From: an uncultured Bacteroides sp.
GTDB taxonomy: Bacteria; Bacteroidota; Bacteroidia; Bacteroidales; Bacteroidaceae
DNA: 64,000 nt
NCBI RefSeq assembly: GCF_902491285.1
Contig: NZ_CABUHK010000021.1
Coordinates: 4,485 to 68,484, forward strand
Direction: 5' to 3'
Shown here: positions 34,661 to 43,264 of the stretch, in pieces
Numbering within the stretch: the stretch's first letter is position 1
Layout of the letters: the number at the start of each line of letters is the position of its first letter
Program-made: the position numbers and the translations under genes
The notes under the pieces: generated by a model
The model's database searches: none
What the model saw: only the letters and a program-made list of their open reading frames with translations
What the model was told of the DNA's origin: nothing

Positions 34661-35437
34661 TTATTTCTGTTTTTTAATCCTCATGTACTCTTCCAGACTG
34701 ATAGGAGAGTGTCTATGAGTTTTAGTTTTTACTTTGTTCTTTATCATATAATAAAAGGCGCCTATTACTTTCTTGAACTCTTTCGACGCGCTTCTGCGCG
34801 GATACATCTGTTCCACCATTTGGCGGCTCCACGGTTTAGTGAAGAAAGCAGTATATTTCTCGTCCGTCGGATTGACGATAAATTCCAAGTCATCCTTCCA
34901 TTCGCACCGGTTCAGCATCAAGTCTCCTTCGGTGAGCCATAACAGTTTGTAGGTTAGCGACTGATAGGGCAGATAATTGAGAAACAGTTCGCCATAATTA
35001 TTCTCATAATTCCCCGGCATTTTCGATTTCTCGAAAAGAATCAGTTTACCGTCCAGATAGAGAATAATCCATTTGTGCGATTTCTTGGGAAAGAGAAATT
35101 CCCCCAGCAGACTGGGAGTTTCCATATACCCCCTCTTGGCGACCCTGCACTGCTCGCGGATAAAATTCTCCGGATTTTCCGCGTGCTCGAGCACCTGGTT
35201 ACAAATGACGTAATCAAACTCTTTATCCTTGAAAGGCAGAGCCTCACCGTCGGCATTGATAAACTCCTGATGCGGATAAATCTTCAGATTTCCGCAGCGG
35301 TGATAATTCGTGTCTACAAATAAATCCACAAGCACATCCGAGCGGAATGTAGGGCTGTGTCCGGGGCCCACTTCCAGTACTCTGTCTTTCTTGCCTATCT
35401 TCAGGTCGTTTCTGTCATAAGGATTACGTGTTATCAT
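34661..35437 (-). CDS. Class I SAM-dependent methyltransferase
   Basis: This 258-residue protein begins its Rossmann fold with motif I VLEVGPGHSP (about 20-29), then NADGEALPFKDKEFDYVICN (motifs II/III of the UbiE/MenG type) and VLEHAENPENFI. In this gene block it probably methylates a sugar or terminal residue of the polysaccharide; some such enzymes terminate chain growth. It has a 15-base gap to each neighbour in the operon. Confidence 0.85.
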   Translation of the reverse strand: MITRNPYDRNDLKIGKKDRVLEVGPGHSPTFRSDVLVDLFVDTNYHRCGNLKIYPHQEFINADGEALPFKDKEFDYVICNQVLEHAENPENFIREQCRVAKRGYMETPSLLGEFLFPKKSHKWIILYLDGKLILFEKSKMPGNYENNYGELFLNYLPYQSLTYKLLWLTEGDLMLNRCEWKDDLEFIVNPTDEKYTAFFTKPWSRQMVEQMYPRRSASKEFKKVIGAFYYMIKNKVKTKTHRHSPISLEEYMRIKKQK

Positions 35438-35452
35438 AACGGTATTTGTTTT

Positions 35453-36322
35453 TTAGTGTGTATCTTGTTTGTTTTTTATCAGATTGCTGTCCTCATCCTT
35501 ATATTCGCTTTTCTTGGTAAAAATGCCGCCCAGCCCTTTGATAGCCTTCACCAGCCTCACTTTGAAACTATTGAAAAGAGAACCGTCATTATTCAGCGTC
35601 CCGTATCCTGTCATCACCCTCGCTTTTCCGGAGCGGATAAAAACGAGTTTGCCGAAAGGCTTCATGGCTAAGGCGAGCGAACCGTCCTCACCGCGGATGA
35701 TGTCCGTCCGGAACCCGAACCGTCTGCCCAATTCGGTATTGAACCCGAACGTCATGCCACGTACGCAAAGCTCCGGACGCTGTATAGCCTGGATGCGCAG
35801 ATGCATATCCCTCAAAGCCTCATACCACCATAGCCCTATGCCGGAATGGCGTTCATCGGGAATAAAACTCCACAGGCTGAACGTACAAGCCACCCCCGGC
35901 TTCATCAGTTGCCCGACGTGTGTCGCTACGTAACGGGGCGGATATATCGTATCGGTGTCAATGCAGATATGATACTTCCCTTTTGCCCGGTCGAGTCCGC
36001 ATTGGCGGGCGTGTCCGGGGCCTTTCTTCGTCTCGTTGAAATACGTGACGCCCAGTTGCCGCATCACCTCTTCCGTGCGGTCTGTCGAATTATTGTTGAC
36101 AGCCAGTATTTCTATCGGAAAATCACATTCATTGTCGCAAAGCGACCACAGACAACTCAGCAGGCGCGTCTCCTCATTATGACAAATGAGAATGACCGAA
36201 GCCAATGGCTGACTGTTTTCCGTTAACTGCCGCAACTTCTCCTTCACGCCGCTTACTACTTCCGCCGGTGCCGAAGCGAACGGCTTCTCGTAAACCTGTA
36301 AATATTTGGCATACCATTTCAT
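35453..36322 (-). CDS. Family 2 glycosyltransferase
   Basis: A protein of 289 residues starts at the ATG at 36322, preferred over an in-frame TTG two codons upstream. The GT-A domain shows SVILICHNEETRLLSCLWSL, ILAVNNNSTDRTEE and the metal-binding CIDTDTIYPP. It has no membrane helix and would act at the inner face of the membrane on a lipid-linked intermediate. It belongs to the left polysaccharide operon. Confidence 0.85.
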   Translation of the reverse strand: MKWYAKYLQVYEKPFASAPAEVVSGVKEKLRQLTENSQPLASVILICHNEETRLLSCLWSLCDNECDFPIEILAVNNNSTDRTEEVMRQLGVTYFNETKKGPGHARQCGLDRAKGKYHICIDTDTIYPPRYVATHVGQLMKPGVACTFSLWSFIPDERHSGIGLWWYEALRDMHLRIQAIQRPELCVRGMTFGFNTELGRRFGFRTDIIRGEDGSLALAMKPFGKLVFIRSGKARVMTGYGTLNNDGSLFNSFKVRLVKAIKGLGGIFTKKSEYKDEDSNLIKNKQDTH

Positions 36323-36356
36323 AAGCAATTCCTTTTAAATAAGACTTCCCGACAGC

Positions 36357-37505
36357 CTAAACGAGACTCTCAAATAACTCCTTCCATTGTCCGGCGATTT
36401 GTTCAATCTTGAAGCGCTCCACGTCGATGCGTGCCTGCTGCCCCATCTTCCGGCGTATTTCATCATTTTCTATCAGATAACATATTTTGCCGGCCAACAT
36501 CTCAATATTCCCGTTTTCCACCAACAGACCGTTTTTCCCATCGTCGATAATATCCCGCGGACCGCACGGACAAGCAAAAGAAACGGGTGGTATGCCGCAC
36601 GCCATCGCTTCGATAATCACCATGCCAAACCCCTCGTAGCGTGATGAAAGGGCAAATATGGAACTTTCGCAATATTTTTCGTCAATATCAGGCGTACTGT
36701 GTTCCAGAATACAACTGGAAGCGATTCCCAACCTGTCGATTTGCTGTTGCAGTTGCTGTCGCATACCGTCGCCGTAGATACGCAGAACCCAGTCCGGATG
36801 CTGCATGTTGACGATGCTCCAGGCGTCAATCAGCCGGTCGAACCCTTTTTGTGGCATATACCTTCCTGCGGCAATCACCTGCTTGGACGACCCGTCGGAC
36901 TGCCGTTCGGGGAAAAAAGGAAGCGGGTTGTATATCACCGCTACATTTTTCAGTTTCGTCCATTCCGCGGCGTCTTCATAGCTCAATACCACGAAGCGTT
37001 TCAGTTGCCGCACCTGTCGGATAAGCTGCCACATCCAGTACTTCTTCACGCAGTGCTGTACGAAAGCCGGGAGACGGTTATCGCTGAACTCACGGTAATT
37101 GGACTTGTTGAAGTGGATTTCCCCGAGTTTGATGCTGCCGTCCTTCATCTTATTGATAAAGTTGATGTCCCGCCGGAGAAGTGAGATGGTGATGTCCGGA
37201 CGGATTTCGCACAAACAGTCGTTCAGCCGTTTCATGAATAATTGCTGCTTGTTCCAGTAGCCGGAGATTCGCTTCCACAGGCTGCGGCCGTACATCTCGT
37301 CATAATTGATATCGAGTTGGTGGAGAGTAATGGACGGATATAATTTGTAATACGGTTCCTTGTCTTTTCCGTCAGTCAGGATAATATGTATCTCGTAGCC
37401 GAAATGTTCCGCAAAATAATTTGCTTTCAACGTCAATACCCTCTCCATGCCGCTGGGGTAATAGAGTGAGGGGATGCAGTAGGCTATTTTTATCTTCTTG
37501 TTCAT
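36357..37505 (-). CDS. Family 4 glycosyltransferase
   Basis: This 382-residue GT-B enzyme has an N-terminal acceptor domain (IAYCIPSLYYPSGMERVLTL). The donor domain shows VIAAGRYMPQKGFDRLIDAW and the nucleotide-sugar site SSRYEGFGMVIIEAMACGIP (E-x7-E motif). It is predicted cytosolic or peripheral. It is in the left operon, 34 bases before the GT2 gene. Confidence 0.88.
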   Translation of the reverse strand: MNKKIKIAYCIPSLYYPSGMERVLTLKANYFAEHFGYEIHIILTDGKDKEPYYKLYPSITLHQLDINYDEMYGRSLWKRISGYWNKQQLFMKRLNDCLCEIRPDITISLLRRDINFINKMKDGSIKLGEIHFNKSNYREFSDNRLPAFVQHCVKKYWMWQLIRQVRQLKRFVVLSYEDAAEWTKLKNVAVIYNPLPFFPERQSDGSSKQVIAAGRYMPQKGFDRLIDAWSIVNMQHPDWVLRIYGDGMRQQLQQQIDRLGIASSCILEHSTPDIDEKYCESSIFALSSRYEGFGMVIIEAMACGIPPVSFACPCGPRDIIDDGKNGLLVENGNIEMLAGKICYLIENDEIRRKMGQQARIDVERFKIEQIAGQWKELFESLV

Positions 37506-37547
37506 CAGCTATTGTTTGTAATTTGTTTCAGAATGACAGGGTGTTTG

Positions 37548-38669
37548 TTACCCGAATCCGATTTCATTAATCACTTTCTGCATTTGCGCTTTCCATGATA
37601 GCGGGCGGGCTGATTCGCGAATCTCGGCCGGAGTCATGGAAAGCGAGCGTTGAAACTCAATCAGCTTCGGGATGTCTATCGGCGATTCGTCCGCAGGGGC
37701 TTTCCATACATACGCCATAGCGTCGAAATCCTCATCCGTTTCCGAATACGTGAAGGCAAATCCGCGGGCGGCATATTCGCGGTTTTTCAGTGTCTTGATA
37801 TGCGTGATACCGCTTCGGTGGCGTCCCAGGCTACCGATGGCAAAGTCAGCCTTTTCAAATTGCGCGTCCAGTTCCTCGCTGTGCAGAGGTCCGTGCAGAA
37901 TGACATAAGGCTCCAGATGATTGTCACGGATGACAGGCAGGATTGCTTCTCGTTCGCGTTCACCGGCCATGGGCCCTACAATGTGGAAATACACTTTATA
38001 GTCGGGATTTGTACGGTAATACTCCGCCAGTCCGTTCACCAGCCGGTCAAATCCATGCCAGTAATGCACTTCCGCTACACCGATAAGATGCAGCTCATCG
38101 GTCGTCGCATTTTGGCTGTGCTTCATCGGGATGGCATCGAAGTCTATTCCGTTGGAAATTCGTATAGTCCGTCCGCCGAAAATCGTTTCAGCGTTGGAGA
38201 AGGTGACGATGCCGTCCAGTCTCTTGGCGAGCCGGTGGCGGAAACAGCGGTCGATAAACAGGGAAAACTTCATGGAACGCGTGATATATTCCTGGTCGTA
38301 CGGATAAGTCGGTATTTCCATTACTACTTTGGCTCCGGTCTTTTTCAGGCGTTTCACCATCTTCAGGGTGAACGGGTTGGCGTTGTGGTGCGAACGTATA
38401 TATACCAGTTCTATTTTTTCGTGGCGCGCATACTCAATGATAGGGGCGTAGTAGATACGCTTCCACATCTTTGCCGTAGTTCCTGTCCCAAAATCGGCAA
38501 TGACCTCGTCGTCCACCATCAGACGGTGTTCGCCATGGGGAGTAATATCGTAATAACACAGGCGTGCGTCCACTCCACATTCTCTGAGGGCTTTCACCTG
38601 GTAGTGTATTTTCTTACTGATTCCATTGGCTTTGTCGAAGCCGTGGAAAATAAGGAACAAGGCTTTCAT
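37548..38669 (-). CDS. Glycosyltransferase of GT-B fold
   Basis: This 373-residue protein has a GT4-like arrangement: N-terminal FHGFDKANGISKKIHYQ, a donor domain with LIGVAEVHYWHGFDRLVNG, then HGPLHSEELDAQFEKADFAI and a GITHIKTLKNREYAARG region in the usual E-x7-E position. The last is less canonical than in its neighbour, so the exact family is uncertain. It lies in the left polysaccharide operon. Confidence 0.8.
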   Translation of the reverse strand: MKALFLIFHGFDKANGISKKIHYQVKALRECGVDARLCYYDITPHGEHRLMVDDEVIADFGTGTTAKMWKRIYYAPIIEYARHEKIELVYIRSHHNANPFTLKMVKRLKKTGAKVVMEIPTYPYDQEYITRSMKFSLFIDRCFRHRLAKRLDGIVTFSNAETIFGGRTIRISNGIDFDAIPMKHSQNATTDELHLIGVAEVHYWHGFDRLVNGLAEYYRTNPDYKVYFHIVGPMAGEREREAILPVIRDNHLEPYVILHGPLHSEELDAQFEKADFAIGSLGRHRSGITHIKTLKNREYAARGFAFTYSETDEDFDAMAYVWKAPADESPIDIPKLIEFQRSLSMTPAEIRESARPLSWKAQMQKVINEIGFG

Positions 38670-38696
38670 CGGTTTTTTCTGTTTCTATAATATCGT

Positions 38697-40163
38697 TTAT
38701 TCTGTTCTTTTATTTCTCTGTTTTACCATGCTCCGTACTTTTTCGATGATATCAAATTCGTGCGTAGCTTGTATATATCCACCAAAGATAATAAAACTAA
38801 TTGTACCTTTGGCAATAATTGTCACAAAAAAGTTCATACCTTCCATCGTGCATTGCATGGGCACGAGTGCCATCGCTATCAAACCGCTGACCGCGAACGG
38901 AGAAATAAGCTGACGTATGAGCAGCCGGAAGCTCCGCCGGAAGGTCACTCGGTACATCTGCCGGTAGCATTGCACGAAGTTGACGGTGAACGTCACCACG
39001 ATGCAGCTTGCCACTGCCGTGAGCGTGCCGAAATAGAAAATGCCGAGCAACATTCCCGCCACGTTGAGCGTAGACGAAAACAACCCGCAGACGAACAGGC
39101 TCCGCGTGTCGCCTGCCGCCTGGAAGATGGAGCCCGACGAAGAAAGGATAATCTGTATGCCCACCGAAAGCGCCAGTATCCGGAATACGGGTACGGACGG
39201 CAGCCATTGACTGCCGAAGATAATCAGCGTCACTTCTTCCGCTGTAAAGAAAAGAAGTACGCTCAGCGGCAGTCCGATAAAGGCGAGGAAGCGGACGATA
39301 CGTTCGTAGGAAGTAGCCAGCTTTTCTTTATCATCTTGTAAATCACTGAAGATGGGATGCATCACCGGGGTGATGACCTGCGTGATGTTTTGCAGGGGAA
39401 GCATCATCAGGCGGTAGGATTTTTCGTAATATCCGAGGTCGGACATGCTCATATACTTGCCAATCAGGAGTTTGTCAAGGTTGCGGCTGAAATAATTGAT
39501 GACGTTGAACAGGAACTGGTAGGCGGAATAGGAAAAAATCTTCCGTAGTGCCGTCAGTCCCAGCGTGAAGCGCAGGCGTTGCGGATAGCGCTGGAAGGAG
39601 ATGACGAATATCAGTATGCTGGATAGTATCGGGGTGATAATCAGCGCGTACAGTCCCGCTCCGCAGAGGGCGGCGGTCACGGCGGCGGCACCGCCGGATA
39701 TTTGTATGACGAAGCTGCGGACAGCGATAAATTTGAACTCCTTGTTGCGGTAGAACAGCGCTCCGGGCACGATGGTGGCGGAAGCGAAAAACAGGTTGAC
39801 GGAGAGCAGTTGGCACAGTGTCCGCAAGATGTCGCTCTCGTAATAGTGGGCGATGGGCCAGGACGCGGCGAAGAACAGCGCGCTGATGCCGATGCCCGTC
39901 CACACGGTAAATGAGAAAATGTCCGACAGTTCGCCTTTGGTCAGCGACTTGTTCTGTATGATGGCGGGCGATACGCCCATGTCCGTGAGCAGGTTGAAAA
40001 AAGCGATGATGACAGAGGCGATAGCTACTACTCCGAAGTCGTCCGGCGAGAGCAGGCGTGCCAGTATTCCCGCTACTACGAGGGAGATGACGACACCGCT
40101 GTATTTGGCAAGCGCGGTGTAGAAGACGCCCGAAAATAGCTGCCGCTTGATGTTGTTAGCCAT
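38697..40163 (-). CDS. Oligosaccharide flippase, Wzx-like (MOP superfamily)
   Basis: This 488-residue protein has about 12-14 membrane segments. Its N-terminus (RQLFSGVFYTALAKYSGVVI) and the conserved SPDDFGVVA and DLGYYEKSYRL motifs are typical of PST/Wzx polysaccharide exporters. It should flip lipid-linked repeat units across the inner membrane for polymerisation. Its start overlaps the end of the upstream glycosyltransferase by 8 bases. The matching Wzy and Wzz genes lie in the right block (51217-54721), which suggests both blocks serve one pathway. Confidence 0.9.
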   Translation of the reverse strand: MANNIKRQLFSGVFYTALAKYSGVVISLVVAGILARLLSPDDFGVVAIASVIIAFFNLLTDMGVSPAIIQNKSLTKGELSDIFSFTVWTGIGISALFFAASWPIAHYYESDILRTLCQLLSVNLFFASATIVPGALFYRNKEFKFIAVRSFVIQISGGAAAVTAALCGAGLYALIITPILSSILIFVISFQRYPQRLRFTLGLTALRKIFSYSAYQFLFNVINYFSRNLDKLLIGKYMSMSDLGYYEKSYRLMMLPLQNITQVITPVMHPIFSDLQDDKEKLATSYERIVRFLAFIGLPLSVLLFFTAEEVTLIIFGSQWLPSVPVFRILALSVGIQIILSSSGSIFQAAGDTRSLFVCGLFSSTLNVAGMLLGIFYFGTLTAVASCIVVTFTVNFVQCYRQMYRVTFRRSFRLLIRQLISPFAVSGLIAMALVPMQCTMEGMNFFVTIIAKGTISFIIFGGYIQATHEFDIIEKVRSMVKQRNKRTE

Positions 40164-41271
40164 TTACTGCGTCTTTATAAGTTTGCGCGTATTCCTTTCC
40201 CACTTTCCGGACATTCATGTTCTCCATGGCGTAGTCATAATTTGCTTCTCCCTTCTCTTGTAATGCAAGCCGGCGGGCGGATTTGAGTGCCCGGACAATG
40301 TCCGTTTTATCATCGGGGTCGAATGTCGGGTTACCGGTTTCGGAGAGTATCTCGCCGATATTTCCCACAGCGGGCCCCACCACCACTTTGTGGTAAAAGA
40401 AGGCAAGAGGGACATTGCCTGAGTTTAATATATCTTTTCGTTGGATGAATATCACATCCGAGGCAGCCATATAATAAGGTAGGTCGCAACTGTCCACCAG
40501 TTCATCGTTGGCTCCGGCTTCCAGCTTCATCCAGCGGTTGAGCAGCGGCATGAGCAGATAATATCCGGCACGTGAAGTCCATCGTTTGAGGAAATTGCCA
40601 CCATAGTCGTTGCGTCTTGAGAAAGGATAAAGCCTGGGGGCGAGCAGTAACTTGTCCGGCTGGTCCCACGCGCGGAATGCTCCGAGCATCATGCGTATTT
40701 CTTCACGGTTGCGGAATTTGCCGAAAGCGGTGACGATGAACGCTTCCTGCGGAATCTTGAGATACTGGCGTGCACGCTCTACGCTGATATTCTCCTGATA
40801 GGTATATTGGTAAATATGGTGCGGAATCACGACATTCCGGCTGCCGGGATGCCTGGCGGCAAATTCGTCGCGGCTGAAACGCCCCATATGCACCACGACA
40901 TCGCTTTGCGACTCGATGATGTCATACGCCCGGCTGATGACGTCGTTGGCATAGTGCGGGCGTACATTGTGGCGCGTATAAATGAAATGTGCCCCTCGCG
41001 AGCGGAAGAAACGAATCCGTTCTTCCAGCCGGCAGATGATGTCGGGATTGTCACAAGTCCAGCCCACTACTTCTTCGGGCCACTGGAAATGGATGATGTC
41101 ATACGCCGTATCCGACTCCCAAAACTCTTGTGTGGAACATCGCACGTTGATACCCGTCATCCTGATAGCATCGCACAAGATGGGGACGAACAGGTTGTCT
41201 GTGTCCCCATCTTCTCTGAAAACAATAAGTGCTTTTATCGTCGAACTGTTTGTTTCTTCGCTGTCATTCAT
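40156..41271 (-). CDS. Glycosyltransferase (GT-B fold), first gene of left block
   Basis: This 371-residue protein has an Asp/Trp-rich acceptor region (YDIIHFQWPEEVVGW and HFIYTRHNVRPHY) and a donor domain (FIVTAFGKFRNREEIRMMLG, LLLAPRLYPFSRR, VIFIQRKDILNSGNVPL). It lacks a clear GT4 E-x7-E motif, so it is an atypical GT-B enzyme. It is the promoter-proximal gene of the 33432-41271 operon. Confidence 0.75.
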   Translation of the reverse strand: MNDSEETNSSTIKALIVFREDGDTDNLFVPILCDAIRMTGINVRCSTQEFWESDTAYDIIHFQWPEEVVGWTCDNPDIICRLEERIRFFRSRGAHFIYTRHNVRPHYANDVISRAYDIIESQSDVVVHMGRFSRDEFAARHPGSRNVVIPHHIYQYTYQENISVERARQYLKIPQEAFIVTAFGKFRNREEIRMMLGAFRAWDQPDKLLLAPRLYPFSRRNDYGGNFLKRWTSRAGYYLLMPLLNRWMKLEAGANDELVDSCDLPYYMAASDVIFIQRKDILNSGNVPLAFFYHKVVVGPAVGNIGEILSETGNPTFDPDDKTDIVRALKSARRLALQEKGEANYDYAMENMNVRKVGKEYAQTYKDAVNG

Positions 41272-41305
41272 TTCTATACATTTGTTGTTCAGCTTAGCTG
41301 TGCCA

Positions 41306-41313
41306 CAAAGGTA
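41306..41313 (-). promoter_or_regulatory. Candidate -7 element of the left polysaccharide operon
   Basis: The minus strand reads TACCTTTG, 34 bases before the first gene of the operon. No -33 element is visible, so an activator may be needed. Confidence 0.45.
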
Positions 41314-41332
41314 ATAAAACTTATGAGAAACT

Positions 41333-41848
41333 TTATCTTTTTTTTATCTTCTTTTTGTCGGCAGGTTTCTTCTCTGTCTTGTTATTCTTTTTGTTCTTAC
41401 CAAATTTCGCATTTCTCTTTAGTAGGGCTTTTCTGGCTTTCCGGCGTCTTTCCAGTTCTTCGTCGGTGGGCGCCTGTGCGAAAAGAATGGCATTCTTGTC
41501 GTAATTATTTATCTCGTCCTTGTCTATGACGGATATGACAAGGCATTTTCCTTCTTCCAATGCCTGCGTGGTTGCCCGGCGGAGGTTTTGGATATGAAAC
41601 TCGCATTTCAGTGCTCTGAGATGTACGTAGAATGCCTGTGCATACGATAGAATCTTGTAGTTGCGCGATTTTTCCATCCGCCATGCCGTGCCGGAAGTGA
41701 TGGAGCTTAGTTCTTGCATTTCCTCGTGAGACAGTGGAGAGATAGTACGTACGTAACAAATAAAACGGCCGAAAGTGGCATGGATGCATTTTTCTAGTTT
41801 CTGTCGCATTACTTCGTCCTCATTGAGGAGTTTTGGTTGTTTATTCAT
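41333..41848 (-). CDS. Hypothetical protein with basic C-terminus
   Basis: This 171-residue cytoplasmic protein of unrecognised family has a helical N-terminal part with a possible helix-turn-helix (about residues 39-60: PLSHEEMQELSSITSGTAWR). Its tail is strongly basic and lysine-rich (from about 133 to the end), which suggests nucleic-acid binding. It is divergent from the DUF4373 gene, with paired -7-like motifs between them, and codirectional with the left operon. A regulatory role at this locus is inference. Confidence 0.7.
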   Translation of the reverse strand: MNKQPKLLNEDEVMRQKLEKCIHATFGRFICYVRTISPLSHEEMQELSSITSGTAWRMEKSRNYKILSYAQAFYVHLRALKCEFHIQNLRRATTQALEEGKCLVISVIDKDEINNYDKNAILFAQAPTDEELERRRKARKALLKRNAKFGKNKKNNKTEKKPADKKKIKKR

Positions 41849-41877
41849 CTTTTTTTGGGGTTATTAAATTGTTGATG

Positions 41878-41953
41878 CAAAGGTCTTTAAAAGTTTTTAT
41901 AGCACTCTATTCATTTCTGAAGAAGTGTATGTCATACATTTAAAAGACCTTTG
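41878..41953. promoter_or_regulatory. Divergent promoter-like region with an 11-bp inverted repeat
   Basis: CAAAGGTCTTT (41878-41888) and its reverse complement (41943-41953) face each other 54 bases apart. Each arm contains GACCTTTG in the outward direction, one mismatch from the -7 consensus. The arms serve the divergent hypothetical and DUF4373 genes. The spacing is shorter than in the invertible promoters known from B. fragilis capsule loci. Confidence 0.45.
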
Positions 41954-42021
41954 TGCTCACGAAGTTACCCCACCGGAACAGGTGAGATTTTGTCGAATAT
42001 TTTTTTAAACGGGAAAAAAGA

Positions 42022-43026
42022 ATGAAGAAAGACCAGTATTTTAACTTGGAAGTGAATTTATTGAACGACGACAATATCGCCGGCATGATGTTGGAGCTGG
42101 ATGCTGCGGAAGCTATCGGGATTTACGTGATGTTACTGCTGCATCTGCGCACGAAGGACAATTATGAGGCGTCTTGCAAGCCGCTTCAACTGAAAGCTTT
42201 TGCCCGTCGCTACGATTTGGATTTGGAAATGACAGAGCATGTGCTCCGTGGTTACAATCTTTTTGAGGTGGACGAGGAGCGGCAGACGTTCCGCGCTCCC
42301 TATCTGGACAGGGTGATGCATAGGCTTGAGGAGAAGTGGCGGGCGGACACCGAAAACGGCAAAAAAGGCGGTCGTCCGCGGAAGCCTGTCAAAAGCGCTG
42401 AAACGCCCGCCAGCAAGGGGCAAAAACCCAACGAAACCCAAGAGAAGAGAGTAGAGGAGAAGAGAAGTATTCCTTCTGTTGAAAACAACAGCAGGAATAC
42501 CGGCGCACCGGAAGCGGTGGCGGTTGCTGCCGTTGCCGCTGCTGTCCCGGTTGCGGTGACGGGCGGGGTACGGATTCGTTCGGTGGACGAAGAGGGGCAA
42601 CGCCCGTTGCAGCCTGTGGTGTCATGGGAAGTGTTGGTGGACAGTCTTGCCGATTCGCGGCTCTATATGGAGCTGGCAGGGCAGCGTTTCGGACTGGGGC
42701 GGCTCTTCCTCGACCGCCAGAAGCAGATTCTCAAGCTGTTCAAAGCTCATATACGGCTTTACGGGAAGGAGAAAGAGTTGCTTTTCTTTGATGATGTGAA
42801 ACGGTATTTTTCCAATTATATCGCTGCAGGTTCACCCACTTGCGTCAAGTTGCGCGAAGCGTTGCTACAGGAACTCAGAGAACGGGACATCGGGAGCGCG
42901 AACCGTTTTGAGAGCATAGTCGGCAAGCGGCGGACGTATCTGGGACATCTCATCCCGGACGATGCGCCACCGCGACCGGACGGTTCGGCAGTGTGGGACA
43001 ACGTGGGCAGGAGATGGCTGCATTGA
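42022..43026 (+). CDS. DUF4373 (phage replication-like) protein
   Basis: This 334-residue protein has N-terminal DUF4373 domain (about 5-90: YFNLEVNLLNDDNIAGMMLE, EAIGIYVMLLLHLRTKDNY). A charged low-complexity and alanine/valine-rich linker follows (about 115-195), then a helical C-terminus. DUF4373 is related to Lin1244/Lin1753-type phage proteins thought to act in replication initiation. In Bacteroides it often occurs within capsule loci beside a primase-helicase. Its role there is unknown. Confidence 0.8.
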   Translation: MKKDQYFNLEVNLLNDDNIAGMMLELDAAEAIGIYVMLLLHLRTKDNYEASCKPLQLKAFARRYDLDLEMTEHVLRGYNLFEVDEERQTFRAPYLDRVMHRLEEKWRADTENGKKGGRPRKPVKSAETPASKGQKPNETQEKRVEEKRSIPSVENNSRNTGAPEAVAVAAVAAAVPVAVTGGVRIRSVDEEGQRPLQPVVSWEVLVDSLADSRLYMELAGQRFGLGRLFLDRQKQILKLFKAHIRLYGKEKELLFFDDVKRYFSNYIAAGSPTCVKLREALLQELRERDIGSANRFESIVGKRRTYLGHLIPDDAPPRPDGSAVWDNVGRRWLH

Positions 43027-43264
43027 GTCCGGCTTTCATCAATCGCCGGACGGGGGACTGATGGCTTTCAGCCCACGTCCGGAGATTGCTCTGCCCACGT
43101 CCGGCAGGTACTCATCCCGCGCTTGAATGGAAACCGGTCCGGCGCTTACGAACGCTCGTTCCGATGCCCGTCTGTTGCTCGTACCGGATGGAATTTGCTT
43201 TTATACCGTGTGGAAAATGAAATAATCTGAAAAATGAAATAATCTGAAAAACAAAATAGAAATT
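43027..43264 (+). repeat. Repeat-rich spacer before the primase-helicase gene
   Basis: Two direct copies of GCCCACGTCCGG (43071-43082, 43093-43104) lie among other TCCGG/CCGGA motifs. Near the gene start the 16-base unit AAAATGAAATAATCTG occurs twice with a period of 17 (43214-43229, 43231-43246). No gene is seen. Confidence 0.6.

Noticed and set aside
37650..38690. Plus-strand open frame of 346 codons
   Set aside because: It is antisense to the glycosyltransferase gene in an operon and has no recognisable domain.
41878..41953. Classical invertible capsule promoter
   Set aside because: The arms are only 11 bp and 54 bp apart and no invertase gene is adjacent; known Bacteroides invertible promoters have longer arms and spacing.
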